From RGIG2161 sp964525525 (lineage in GTDB: Bacteria; Bacillota; Clostridia; Oscillospirales; CAG-272): DNA of 20,173 bases. Location: NCBI GenBank assembly GCA_964525525.1, contig CAZGHD010000029.1, positions 1 through 20,173 on the forward strand, in the 5' to 3' direction. How positions within the stretch are numbered: position 1 is the stretch's first letter; the number at the start of each line of letters is the position of its first letter. The notes beneath the pieces are model-generated. The model did not search any database. It saw only the letters and a program-made list of their open reading frames with translations, and was not told the origin of the DNA. Below, piece after piece: positions 7,334 to 14,667 of the stretch. Position numbers and translations under genes: made by a program.

Positions 7334-7362
7334 TTGACAAATGTTAATAAACATGATATAAT
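7334..7362 (+). promoter_or_regulatory. Consensus sigma-A promoter of the microprotein gene
   Basis: TTGACA (7334-7339) and TATAAT (7357-7362) are both perfect consensus hexamers with a 17-base spacer, preceded by an A/T-rich stretch. Transcription would start near 7369, about 39 bases before the ATG at 7408. This predicts strong, constitutive expression of a very small gene. Confidence 0.85.
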
Positions 7363-7407
7363 TTATAACGAAAATATAAATTCTCTATTTTGAAGGGTGG
7401 GAAAACG

Positions 7408-7614
7408 ATGGATAAAAGAATAATACCTATGCTTATTGCCATAGCACTTATGCTTACCGTATTTGCAGGGGCGGTATTTTACAACAGTATTCCCAACACC
7501 TCCGAAATGTCTCCGCAGACAGGCGATAACCTTACCGTTGCGATATACGCGTCGCTTGCGGTGCTCGCTGTGGTAGTCGTTCTGCTGATAATCGGTAAAA
7601 AATATAAGAGATAA
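7408..7614 (+). CDS. 68-aa surface microprotein with SPQTG sortase-like C-terminal signal
   Basis: A 68-aa protein. An N-terminal hydrophobic segment (residues 5-24, after MDKR) is followed by a short polar stretch of about 10-12 residues. Then come SPQTGD (35-40), a second hydrophobic segment (about 43-63) and a basic tail KKYKR. SPQTG, membrane span and basic tail together have the architecture of a sortase sorting signal, with Ser in place of the usual first Leu; S/N-PxTG variants are used by some clostridial sortases. The ATG at 7408 follows AAGGGTGGG; a TTG at 7390 is in frame but lies over that site. Perfect promoter and terminator flank it. If processed at both ends, only some 15-20 residues would remain. 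Alternatively it is a plain two-span membrane microprotein. No sortase gene is in the window. Confidence 0.75.
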   Translation: MDKRIIPMLIAIALMLTVFAGAVFYNSIPNTSEMSPQTGDNLTVAIYASLAVLAVVVVLLIIGKKYKR

Positions 7615-7616
7615 CG

Positions 7617-7650
7617 AAAAATCGGATGCATGACGGCATCCGATTTTTAT
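7617..7650 (+). terminator. Terminator of the microprotein gene
   Basis: AAAAATCGGATGC (7617-7629) pairs perfectly with GCATCCGATTTTT (7636-7648) around a six-base loop. The A run and T run make it bidirectional, so it also serves the convergent lipoprotein gene that ends at 7657. Confidence 0.9.
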
Positions 7651-7656
7651 ATATCG

Positions 7657-8397
7657 TCATTCTATTTCAAGATCGAATTCATAGGAAAAATATTTTCCGC
7701 TGAGTACTTTGGTTATGCGGTAGTGACCGGATTTAAGTTCTTCATCTACGGCAGGTTTCAGCAGATTAACGCTGTTTAAGTCAGCATAATCTTTCATGGT
7801 GCTTGGAAGCGCATAGCCTACCTCACCCGGTTTCATTGCGTATTTAAGATCGGCTTTGGATATCTGCACCCACTCACCGTCACGCAAGACCTCAAGCAAG
7901 TAATACATATCATTAAACGCAAATCCTAAATTATCGTAGTCGCATATTTTCAGGATTATAGCATCTCCCGTATATTCAACAAAGGAAAATTCAATATTCC
8001 ATGTCGTGCGGGTCGAAATAAACTCTCCGTTGACCCATTCGCCGTAAGAGGATATATCAAGAGGTTGTCTTTCGGTTTCCTCTTTTTTCTCGGTGGTGAC
8101 GTTAGTTTGAGGAAGACGTGTGCCGCCATCGTCGGAAACTGCAGGCGTGTTGCTTTCTGGTGCCTCGGTTGTCTCCTCTGCAGGAGCACTTGTCTCGTCA
8201 GACGGGGGTGAGATAGTTTCGTCCGGATTTTCTGTTGTGTCAGGCGTGGTAGTATCGTCGGGAGGTGATGTTAAATTATCTGTTGATAATATGTCAGAAG
8301 TTTGCTCGTTTTTGTTATCGATGCTGTTCGCCGTACAGCTTATCAGCAGAATTATACCGAGTGACAGACACAAAAGTATTAAGATTTTATTTTTCAT
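7657..8397 (-). CDS. Lipoprotein with Thr/Pro/Glu-rich linker and Ig-like C-terminal domain
   Basis: A 246-aa lipoprotein. A signal peptide MKNKILILLCLSLG ends in lipobox LISC (residues 18-21, lipidated Cys21). A long low-complexity Thr/Pro/Ser/Glu/Asp stalk follows to about residue 110. The globular domain (about 115-246) has a beta-rich pattern (ILKICDYDNLGFAF, YYLLEVLRDGEWVQI, SGHYRITKVL, FSYEFDLEIE), which resembles the small immunoglobulin-like domains of clostridial lipoproteins. The LPQTN in the stalk is not at the C-terminus and is not a sortase signal. The ATG lies three bases after the stop of the protease gene, with its AAGGTGGG site inside the end of that gene, so the pair is translationally coupled. 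It could be a partner, inhibitor or display platform for the protease; that is inference. Confidence 0.8.
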   Translation of the reverse strand: MKNKILILLCLSLGIILLISCTANSIDNKNEQTSDILSTDNLTSPPDDTTTPDTTENPDETISPPSDETSAPAEETTEAPESNTPAVSDDGGTRLPQTNVTTEKKEETERQPLDISSYGEWVNGEFISTRTTWNIEFSFVEYTGDAIILKICDYDNLGFAFNDMYYLLEVLRDGEWVQISKADLKYAMKPGEVGYALPSTMKDYADLNSVNLLKPAVDEELKSGHYRITKVLSGKYFSYEFDLEIE

Positions 8398-8400
8398 GGA

Positions 8401-9474
8401 TTATTCCCACCTTGCTTTAGAAGCTGTTCTTGCTTCTACTATGTAATTATACAAAGTATCATATATGCGAGTTCCGCCTGACTGTATCCATGCGCCGCTT
8501 GCGTTAGTGCTGTAGGAAGTAGCTATGCCACACATCAAACCGCCACTATCAAGAACAGGACCGCCGCTGTTACCCGGGTAGATATATGCACTATAATACA
8601 ATCTGTTTCCGTTAAGAGACAAAATTGACCCTGTGGATTTCCATTGCGTTCCAGAAGATTTATCACCCGGATAACCCGTTACCTCTATATTAAGACCGGT
8701 TTGAACCTGTGAATTTGGACGTAATCCTAACCATCCGCAGGTATCTCCCAAATTATCATCAAGCTGAATTATGCTCCAATCCCATTCAAAAGCATAATTA
8801 GCAACATATTCCCCATTAGAATTTAGTGTGTACGTGGAATTATTAATAAAATTAGTGGCTATATTCATTGTTATATGTCCTGCAGAATCTCTGTATGTCG
8901 ATGTTCCGGACTTTCCGGCATAAAACGTTATATCCTGTGCCCATCCATCACCTGAGTATTGTTCATATTGAGGTTTCCATACACAGTGGGCCGCAGAAAC
9001 AACCACGTCATAGTGCTGTAAACAACCGGTACCAACAAAAGTTACATCGGGTTCAGAGTCTGAATCGTTATTAAAAGCACACACCAACTGACCAATACGA
9101 ACTTCGGCAGGGTTCATTTGCGTTCTACCGTAAGGGTCATCTGAAGCAGCTGATACAGCTGATACAGCTGATACTTCTGCGTTTACAGATGGTGGAATAT
9201 ACGCACTTACATCTGCGGATTCTGTTCTTATTTCCGCTATTTTTTCATCGGTTAAATAACTTACATTTACGGTTCCGTCTTTATGGCGTGTAACCATACC
9301 TTCCGGTTCGTTCAATGCGGAAAGTTCTTCAGAACGGGCTGTGATTTCCGAGCCGTTATCCACAATGTTATAGTCGTACGTTACGGGTAGTTCATTTGCA
9401 AACGCTGTTATTGACATACCTGAAATAACTATTACAAGTAATACTGTAAAAAATAAAGATTTATGCTTTAACAT
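8401..9474 (-). CDS. Secreted trypsin/V8-like serine protease
   Basis: A 357-aa secreted S1-type (glutamyl endopeptidase-like) serine protease. It has a signal peptide of about 26 residues (ends SITAFA), then a propeptide-like region to about residue 115. The catalytic domain follows with VVSAAHCV (His163), EWDWSIIQLD (Asp232) and YPGNSGGPVLD (Ser303), a complete triad in the right order. VTGYPGDKSSG and the G-T/S-G pattern before the His are typical of V8-like enzymes. An in-frame nine-base repeat encodes three tandem Val-Ser-Ala units (residues 101-109) at the end of the presumed propeptide. The start is supported by AGGAGG eight bases upstream. It is the first gene of a two-gene operon with the lipoprotein and is preceded by a long structured leader. 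Substrate specificity is not known. Confidence 0.9.
   Translation of the reverse strand: MLKHKSLFFTVLLVIVISGMSITAFANELPVTYDYNIVDNGSEITARSEELSALNEPEGMVTRHKDGTVNVSYLTDEKIAEIRTESADVSAYIPPSVNAEVSAVSAVSAASDDPYGRTQMNPAEVRIGQLVCAFNNDSDSEPDVTFVGTGCLQHYDVVVSAAHCVWKPQYEQYSGDGWAQDITFYAGKSGTSTYRDSAGHITMNIATNFINNSTYTLNSNGEYVANYAFEWDWSIIQLDDNLGDTCGWLGLRPNSQVQTGLNIEVTGYPGDKSSGTQWKSTGSILSLNGNRLYYSAYIYPGNSGGPVLDSGGLMCGIATSYSTNASGAWIQSGGTRIYDTLYNYIVEARTASKARWE
9148..9174. repeat. Three tandem copies of a 9-bp unit within the protease gene
   Basis: AGCTGATAC occurs three times without interruption (9148-9156, 9157-9165, 9166-9174). On the coding strand it encodes Val-Ser-Ala three times. It lies in the presumed propeptide/linker and could vary in number by slippage without shifting the frame. 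Confidence 0.85.
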
Positions 9475-9562
9475 TATTTTTTCCTCCTAAAATAAATATT
9501 CATATTTATCTCTAAAATGAGATATGGTTGATAATAATGACCGACTCATACTGTCTAAAAAG

Positions 9563-9595
9563 CTACGGTATTATTGTAAAAAATAAATCGTTCAT
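9563..9595 (-). CDS. Candidate 10-aa leader peptide ORF upstream of the protease
   Basis: On the minus strand an ATG at 9595 opens a frame reading MNDLFFTIIP and ends at TAG (9565-9563). Just before it is AAGAGGTGATTCC, a near-complete match to the anti-Shine-Dalgarno sequence at good spacing, stronger than most sites in the window. It lies right after a terminator-like hairpin and about 90 bases before the protease start. It could be a regulatory leader peptide, a very short signal peptide, or a decayed gene start. It is too short to test by composition. Confidence 0.35.
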   Translation of the reverse strand: MNDLFFTIIP

Positions 9596-9622
9596 TGGAA
9601 TCACCTCTTAAAATTCTCACAC

Positions 9623-9667
9623 AAAAAAAACGCACGAAGACGGGGCGGGTATAGGCTTTATGCGTTT
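9623..9667 (-). terminator. Terminator-like hairpin inside the protease leader
   Basis: Minus-strand AAACGCA (9667-9661) pairs with TGCGTTT (9634-9628), extended by AAG/CTT across a small internal loop, and runs into eight consecutive T. The loop is about 20 bases and GC-rich. Its position between promoter and coding sequence is that of an attenuator. Confidence 0.5.
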
Positions 9668-9757
9668 AAGCGTAATCATATATATTTTTTGCAAGCGAAA
9701 ACACCTCACGAATCGCCGCCGATAAAGAGTTAACAGTAGGATATACTCTACATTATC

Positions 9758-9786
9758 AGTATATCATGATATGTAAAAAATATCAA
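9758..9786 (-). promoter_or_regulatory. Promoter of the protease/lipoprotein operon
   Basis: On the minus strand, TTGATA (9786-9781) and TATACT (9763-9758) have a 17-base spacer. The expected start is near 9751. A TTTACA overlapping the spacer could form an alternative, poorer pairing with TAATGT. Confidence 0.6.
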
Positions 9787-9930
9787 TAATTATCTGTGAT
9801 TTTAAGTTAAATTTGTATATTATCACAAACTTTGAAGTGGCGTTTTGTGTAATTGTTCTAATAAAATGTTAAGTATTATTAAACAAAAAAATTTATAGCA
9901 AATGTACCTCTATTATTGTAATAGATAATT
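9787..9930. other. AT-rich intergenic stretch without recognised gene
   Basis: Very AT-rich sequence between the protease promoter and an isolated terminator. There is no open frame with a ribosome binding site on either strand. A transcript from here ending at the 9931-9962 terminator is possible, but I see no strong promoter for it. Confidence 0.4.
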
Positions 9931-9962
9931 AAAAAACAGGCTGTTTCGTCAGCCTGTTTTTT
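9931..9962. terminator. Perfect bidirectional terminator with no obvious upstream gene
   Basis: AAAAAACAGGCTG (9931-9943) pairs perfectly with CAGCCTGTTTTTT (9950-9962) around TTTCGT. On the plus strand no gene precedes it, because the protease is on the minus strand. It insulates the glycosidase promoter that starts three bases later, or it ends an unrecognised RNA. Confidence 0.85.
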
Positions 9963-9964
9963 GC

Positions 9965-9993
9965 TTGAAAAAGCACGCGATATGTGTTATACT
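9965..9993 (+). promoter_or_regulatory. Promoter of the GH106-like glycosidase gene
   Basis: TTGAAA (9965-9970) and TATACT (9988-9993) have a 17-base spacer directly after the terminator at 9931-9962. The start near 10000 gives a short leader with AAAGGAG before the ATG at 10027. This promoter lies inside the longer open frame, which is why the later ATG is preferred. Confidence 0.75.
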
Positions 9994-10026
9994 TTTCATA
10001 AAGATACAGAAAAGGAGCAGAGGGAT

Positions 10027-12396
10027 ATGGATTTCAAAAAAGTGCCGATCGAATTTCACCCGATATACGCGTGGTCGTGGAACGGGCCGATTTCCCGAGA
10101 CGGAATAAAAAAGCGGATAGACGAGATGTACGCGTGCGGTATCAGATCGTTTTATATAATTCCCGAGCCGAAAGATTTTCGTCCGAATCTGAGGCGCACT
10201 TATCTTGAGCCTGAATATCTGTCGGATGAGTATTTTGAGTTAGTTAAATTTTCATACGAATACGCACGTGAGCTTGGTATGGCCATGTGGCTTTACGACG
10301 AGGGCGGTTGGCCGTCGGGAATGGCGTGCGGAAAAATAAGAAACGAACACCCCGAGCTTGCTATGAAAAGTCTTGTGTCCGAGGAGGTACTGCTTAAATC
10401 TTCCGTGCCGTACCGTAAGGGAAGCGACGTAATCTGCGCTTCAGTTGACTGGAGCGAAATAGAGGACGGTGCAGTATTTGACTCTGACGTTACGGTAAGA
10501 GAATACAGATTGCGCGAGCTTGATAACATCAGAACCGATATAGCCGATAAAAGAAACACCGAGGAGTTTATAAAATGCACGCACGAAAGGTTTTACGATA
10601 CCTTTTCTGATGCGCTCTCTGACATTCGCATAATGTTCGACGACGAGCCGAGCATGGGAAACTGGACTCCCGGATTTGAAAATATTTTCTTTGAAAAATA
10701 CGGCTACCGAATTGAAAATTATATAAAATTCGTGACCGGAGAATGGGATCCTTCCGCTGACGATGAATTCCGCGCGATGAGCGACTATACTATGCTGTGC
10801 GGAGAAATATTATGCGAGAGATATTTTTGCGAATTGGGAAGCTGGCTTCACGATCACGGAATGTTATTTGCAGGCCATCTTGATCTGGACAACTTCACTT
10901 TTGGCTGCAGAAACATGAGATATGGAAATACGCTGAAAATGCTTCGGTGCTTTGACGTGCCCGGAATAGACGTTATTTGGGGACAAATATCCTATCCGAC
11001 CGATGGAAGCAGAAGCGGATGTCGCGAGGGGTACGCTTTCTTCCCGAGAATAGCGTCATCGGCGGCAAATCAAAACGGCGGAAACGTTTCACTTAGTGAG
11101 AGCTTTGCCGTTTACGGAGCGCAGCTCACCCCGGAGGAGATGCGGTACGTAATAAATTATCAGGCTGTGCGCGGGATAAATCTGTTTAACTTTAATATTA
11201 TGTCCTACGAAAAGGATCGCGTGCAGTGCCTTCAGTACAGACCTAATTTTATATCCGAAAATCCGGGAATGGCTTCACTTGGGGCGATAAACGAGTATAC
11301 GGCAAGGCTGTCACAACTGTTGCAGCTTGGCCGCCCGCAGATAAATACTGCTCTGTACTATCCTTTCCGCACGATTTGCGCGGGCGGTGAGAAGGCAGAT
11401 GCCGCCGAGATGACCTATGAGGCACTTGGAAATTATCTTGAAGAGCAAGGCGTTTCCTTTGATATAATAGACGAACAGCTCGTGCTTGATGCAGAGGTAG
11501 AAGACGGCGCGCTTGTATACGGCCGCGTAAAATATGAGAACGTATTTGTGCCGGAGGGTGTCTTTTTCGAGCCGGATGAGGTTATCGACAGACTAAAGCA
11601 GATCCCTCACAGAGTAGAGCCGTGTGTTTTTCGGAAAAACGCTGATATTCTCTCTCGAAAGACGGTAACGGCGGAGAGAGATGAAATATATCTGATTTGC
11701 AATCTGTCAGATGACATTGTTTCGGACGAGATAGGGATAATTTCAGATAAGATTCCGTACGTGGTAGATCTTGACAGCGGAGAGATTTACCGTGCCAAAC
11801 ATTCGAGATGCGGAAATCAAATACTACTTGAACTCTCGCTTTTACGCGGAGAATGCGCGGCGCTGTATTTGTCCGAAAAAAATATCACGGAAAGCTACGC
11901 TCCCGAGTGGGAGAAGATAGCGGATATTACCGACGTTTCTGCATACGTCGTGCGGGAATATACTTTGCCGGGCGATGCACCTGCACCTATTAACGTTTAT
12001 CACAGTGCAGGAGAAATTCCCATAGATATTGGGCTGTGGCCTGCGGATTTTTCCGGAACCGTTGAGTACTCGTTTAACTTGTCCGACGTTCCCGAGGGGG
12101 AAATCCTGCTTGATCTCGGGGAGATAAGATATTCCGCAGAGGTGTTTATAAACGGAGATAAGGTGGCAGACTCGGTCTTCCCGCCTTACAGAGTAAAGCT
12201 CGGACAGATAGGGAGCGGGGATCGCATCACCGTCGCGGTCTCAAATACGATAGCACAGGCATGTGCAAACACAGAATATTTTGAAAATCAGGATATTCTT
12301 GAGATCGGTCCGTATCATAAGAATATGGTAGAAAAAGAAAGAACTGCGCCTCCCGGCGGACTTTGCGGTGTGATGTCACTGTACGTAAGAAAATAA
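10027..12396 (+). CDS. GH106-like glycoside hydrolase (alpha-L-rhamnosidase-related)
   Basis: A 789-aa protein without signal peptide, hence probably cytoplasmic. The N-terminal barrel opens with FHPIYAWSWNGPIS and has LGMAMWLYDEGGWPSGMACG (about residues 83-102), a block typical of GH106 alpha-L-rhamnosidases and their uncharacterised relatives. An acidic IMFDDEPSMGNW segment near residue 200 could hold catalytic carboxylates. The last 100 residues (GTVEYSFNL, LDLGEIRYSAEVFINGD, ITVAVSNT) resemble the galactose-binding-like jelly roll of GH2/GH106 enzymes. The frame could extend upstream to 9961, but that stretch holds the promoter, and AAAGGAG precedes the ATG at 10027. It acts alone: own promoter, own terminator. 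It probably cleaves imported oligosaccharides; rhamnose specificity is inferred from family resemblance only. Confidence 0.72.
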   Translation: MDFKKVPIEFHPIYAWSWNGPISRDGIKKRIDEMYACGIRSFYIIPEPKDFRPNLRRTYLEPEYLSDEYFELVKFSYEYARELGMAMWLYDEGGWPSGMACGKIRNEHPELAMKSLVSEEVLLKSSVPYRKGSDVICASVDWSEIEDGAVFDSDVTVREYRLRELDNIRTDIADKRNTEEFIKCTHERFYDTFSDALSDIRIMFDDEPSMGNWTPGFENIFFEKYGYRIENYIKFVTGEWDPSADDEFRAMSDYTMLCGEILCERYFCELGSWLHDHGMLFAGHLDLDNFTFGCRNMRYGNTLKMLRCFDVPGIDVIWGQISYPTDGSRSGCREGYAFFPRIASSAANQNGGNVSLSESFAVYGAQLTPEEMRYVINYQAVRGINLFNFNIMSYEKDRVQCLQYRPNFISENPGMASLGAINEYTARLSQLLQLGRPQINTALYYPFRTICAGGEKADAAEMTYEALGNYLEEQGVSFDIIDEQLVLDAEVEDGALVYGRVKYENVFVPEGVFFEPDEVIDRLKQIPHRVEPCVFRKNADILSRKTVTAERDEIYLICNLSDDIVSDEIGIISDKIPYVVDLDSGEIYRAKHSRCGNQILLELSLLRGECAALYLSEKNITESYAPEWEKIADITDVSAYVVREYTLPGDAPAPINVYHSAGEIPIDIGLWPADFSGTVEYSFNLSDVPEGEILLDLGEIRYSAEVFINGDKVADSVFPPYRVKLGQIGSGDRITVAVSNTIAQACANTEYFENQDILEIGPYHKNMVEKERTAPPGGLCGVMSLYVRK

Positions 12397-12399
12397 GAG

Positions 12400-12440
12400 A
12401 AACCCGAGCTGAATCGCGTTAGCGGTTCAGCTCGGGTTTT
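12400..12440. terminator. Strong bidirectional terminator between glycosidase and the histidine-phosphatase operon
   Basis: AAACCCGAGCTGAA (12400-12413) pairs perfectly with TTCAGCTCGGGTTT (12426-12439), with CGC/GCG pairing inside the loop. It lies four bases after the glycosidase stop and four before the end of the last phosphatase gene, so it closes both convergent transcripts. Confidence 0.9.
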
Positions 12441-12443
12441 GCT

Positions 12444-13157
12444 TTACGAATTTTTAATTTTGGGGATCTCTTCTATATCCACGTCGAGGTGGGTTGTGTC
12501 GTTCATGAGCACGACAGAAGCACGTCTGCCGTCTGCGTTCAGGTCGATACGGGCCACGGCGCAATTACCGCAGAGGTATTCAACTCCTGCGTTTACCGTG
12601 CGCTCGGGCAGGCGGAGCAGGGCGGGAATGAGATAGTGCGACATAAAGTCACCCGAGGAGACGAGAAGCACCTTTGCACTGTTCGGAAAACGGCTCGAGA
12701 CGTATTTTTCCACGCGGCGCGCACGCTCTGCGAGTATTACCGGGGTGAGCATTTCTTCAAAGCAATAGGTCTTTTTACTGCCTGACGGGTCGGGGTCGGG
12801 ACTCGGAACTATCTCACATTCGGGATAGAGCGACTGAAGCAGCTCGATCGGCATACCGGAGTAGTCGATAACTCCTGCTTCAAACAGGTCGTTTACCAGC
12901 TCAAGCTTCTTGCAGGTCTTCTGATGGCGGATTATTCCGTTTGCGGTAGCGACCTGACGGTGAAGCGGGCTTGAGAGGATAGCGTCAAACTCAATCGACG
13001 CGAGTCTTATTCCGGTGCGGTCTGCCTGAGCGTAACCGAGCTCGGTGAGGGAGGAATCTATCTCCTCGTACTCTGCAACCTCGGGCAGGAACGGATGATT
13101 TTCGGGGTCTGCCACGTTTGATCTTGCCTCTGCGTGGCGCACGAGATATATCTGCAT
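12444..13157 (-). CDS. Histidine phosphatase-like protein, copy 1 of the array (last in operon)
   Basis: A 237-aa cytoplasmic member of the histidine phosphatase (phosphoglycerate mutase-like) superfamily. Seen: N-terminal VRHAEAR with Arg7-His8 (phospho-accepting His in the family), SPLHRQ with Arg67, FEAG with the putative proton donor Glu93, and the C-terminal NDTTHL motif (His223). At the second catalytic His position the sequence is VLLVSSGDF, so Ser168 replaces His. This copy has a distinctive insert-like SGSKKTYCF where its sisters have TGG. CAGGAG precedes the ATG; the preceding gene ends 22 bases upstream. Closest in pattern to copies 2 and 3. Activity and substrate are unknown; it may be an altered phosphatase or a ligand-binding pseudoenzyme. 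Confidence 0.85.
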   Translation of the reverse strand: MQIYLVRHAEARSNVADPENHPFLPEVAEYEEIDSSLTELGYAQADRTGIRLASIEFDAILSSPLHRQVATANGIIRHQKTCKKLELVNDLFEAGVIDYSGMPIELLQSLYPECEIVPSPDPDPSGSKKTYCFEEMLTPVILAERARRVEKYVSSRFPNSAKVLLVSSGDFMSHYLIPALLRLPERTVNAGVEYLCGNCAVARIDLNADGRRASVVLMNDTTHLDVDIEEIPKIKNS

Positions 13158-13179
13158 TTTTTACTCCTGATCTTTTATA

Positions 13180-13902
13180 CTAAATTTTGAGCTTCGGAAT
13201 CTGGTCTTCCGATACGTACAGGTGCGCGGTATCACCCGCCTTCACGCAGGTGGAGTGAATACCGTCGGCGTGCAGGATTATATGCGCGATAGAACAGTTG
13301 TGGCAGGCAAATCCTGTGTCGATGTCTATTACCTGATCGGGCAGACGGAGCAGGGCGGGAAGAAGCGCGCGGCGCATAAAGTCACCCGAGGAGACGATAA
13401 GCACCTTAGCGTCGTCCGAAAAACGCTTTGTAAGGTATCTTTCGATACGTCTTCCGCGCTCACGCATCTCGATCATATCGTACATTTCTTCAAGAGAATA
13501 TATAAATTTTCCGCCTGTCGGTGAGGGGTTGGGGCAGGGGACTATCTCCATATCGGGATAAAGATAGCGGAGAAGGTCTATCGGCATACCCCCATAGCTG
13601 TGGATACCCTTTTCAAACAGATCGTTTATCAGCTCAAGCTTTTTGTTTTTCTGATAGCGGAGAATTCCGTTGGAAGTAGCAACGTGGCGGTGAAGCGGGC
13701 TGCAGAGTGCCGCGTCAAAATCTATTTGAGCTAAGCGTCTGCCTGTGAGGTCTGCCTGCTTATGACCGTACTCGGTGAGGGAATAGTCGCCGAATTCGTA
13801 TATCGGGCGCTCATATTCCTCAACCTCGGGGCGGTAAGGATGATTTTCGGGATCGTCTACGTTTTGTCTTGACTGTGCATGACGCACGAGGTATATATGC
13901 AT
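13180..13902 (-). CDS. Histidine phosphatase-like protein, copy 2 of the array
   Basis: A 240-aa paralogue with Arg7-His8 in VRHAQSR, Arg72 in SPLHRH, Glu97 in LFEKG and His227 in GDTAHL. Ser172 stands where the family has its second His (VLIVSSGDF). It shares the DPENHPYRPEVEEY segment with neighbouring copies; a few extra residues follow it (RPIYEFGDY) before SLTEYG. The middle carries PNPSPTGG, the conserved proline-rich loop of this array. AGGAG lies six bases before the ATG. The gap to copy 3 upstream is 21 bases, so it belongs to the common message. No signal peptide or membrane segment. The function cannot be stated beyond superfamily membership. Confidence 0.85.
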   Translation of the reverse strand: MHIYLVRHAQSRQNVDDPENHPYRPEVEEYERPIYEFGDYSLTEYGHKQADLTGRRLAQIDFDAALCSPLHRHVATSNGILRYQKNKKLELINDLFEKGIHSYGGMPIDLLRYLYPDMEIVPCPNPSPTGGKFIYSLEEMYDMIEMRERGRRIERYLTKRFSDDAKVLIVSSGDFMRRALLPALLRLPDQVIDIDTGFACHNCSIAHIILHADGIHSTCVKAGDTAHLYVSEDQIPKLKI

Positions 13903-13923
13903 TTTATACTCCTAATATTGATT

Positions 13924-14649
13924 TTAGTTAAAAAGCGGGAGTTTGGATATTATATCCTTGTCCTCATCGGGTACGCGAAGGTGGAGGGTGTCGTTAATGC
14001 AGAAACAGCGGGAGTCGGTTCCGCTCGGGTAAAGCAGGAAACAGCCGATAGAGCCGTTATCACAGCCAAATCCGGTGCATTTATCTATCGTTTCGTCGCT
14101 CATTCTGAGAAGCGCGGGAGCGAGAACTCTGCCGTAGAAGTTAACCGAGGAAATGATAAGGACGTTTTCTTTTTCCTTAAACCGCTCGGTCAGGTAACGC
14201 TCCACTCTCTGCGCGCGCTTGCGTTCGTTTATCCAGTTTCCGAGCTCCTCCTCTGAGTAGGTCATTTTGCCTCCCGTGGGGGAAGGGTCGGGACAGGGGA
14301 TCACGTTTATATCGGGGAACAGCTTAGCCCAAAGCTCGGGCGGCATACCCGCGTAATTTGGGACGTCTATTTCGGTAAGGTCGCTTAAGATCTCGACCGT
14401 TTTGTTTTCCTGATAGCGCAAGATTCCGTTTGCGGTGGCGATATGTCTTTGCAACGGGCCGCAGAAAACCGCGTCAAACTTTACCTGTGAGAGTCTTCTT
14501 CCGGCTCTGTCAGCCTGATCCTCGCCGTGGGGAGTGAGGGAGAAATCGTGCTTCTTTTCGTATTGCTCCAGCCCCGGGAGAATCGGGTAATTTTCGGGAT
14601 CCGGCACGTTCTGTCTTGACTCGGCGTGGCGAACTACGTATACTTTCAT
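13924..14649 (-). CDS. Histidine phosphatase-like protein, copy 3 of the array
   Basis: A 241-aa paralogue: Arg7-His8 in VRHAESR, Arg68 in GPLQRH, Glu93 in LTEID, His223 in NDTLHL. The second-His position reads VLIISSVNF, with Ser168. It has DPENYPILPGLEQY at the N-terminal variable loop and PDPSPTGGKMTY in the proline-rich loop. The LHRH seen in most copies is LQRH here. GGGAGG precedes the ATG. It sits between copies 2 and 4 with gaps of 21 and 18 bases. Divergence among copies 1-3 is spread along the length, which suggests old duplications kept by selection rather than a recent tandem copying event. Confidence 0.85.
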   Translation of the reverse strand: MKVYVVRHAESRQNVPDPENYPILPGLEQYEKKHDFSLTPHGEDQADRAGRRLSQVKFDAVFCGPLQRHIATANGILRYQENKTVEILSDLTEIDVPNYAGMPPELWAKLFPDINVIPCPDPSPTGGKMTYSEEELGNWINERKRAQRVERYLTERFKEKENVLIISSVNFYGRVLAPALLRMSDETIDKCTGFGCDNGSIGCFLLYPSGTDSRCFCINDTLHLRVPDEDKDIISKLPLFN

Positions 14650-14667
14650 ACTTGAATTCCTCCCTAT

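Larger units (their letters stand above)
9475..9751 (-). other. Long structured 5' leader of the protease operon
   Basis: From the likely start near 9751, the leader runs about 277 bases to the ATG at 9474. It begins with foldable segments (ATCG/CGAT within 9711-9724; AGAGT/ACTCT further upstream). In the middle lies a terminator-like hairpin with a run of eight T (9623-9667), then a 10-codon ORF with a strong ribosome binding site (9563-9595), then the AGGAGG of the protease. The order of structure, terminator, leader ORF and gene suggests attenuation-type control. I do not recognise a known riboswitch class in it. Confidence 0.45.

Noticed and set aside
8100..8130. LPQT motif in the lipoprotein as a sortase signal
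   Set aside because: It reads LPQTN, lies in the stalk, and is not followed by a membrane span and basic tail.
9625..9751. Cyclic-di-GMP riboswitch before the protease
   Set aside because: An ACGCATAAAGCC stretch recalls one part of the class I motif, but the other conserved parts (GGCAAA, the tetraloop receptor, the 3' helix) are not seen.
9961..10026. Upstream extension of the glycosidase to a start at 9961
   Set aside because: These bases hold the TTGAAA-17-TATACT promoter, and the AAAGGAG site lies before the ATG at 10027.
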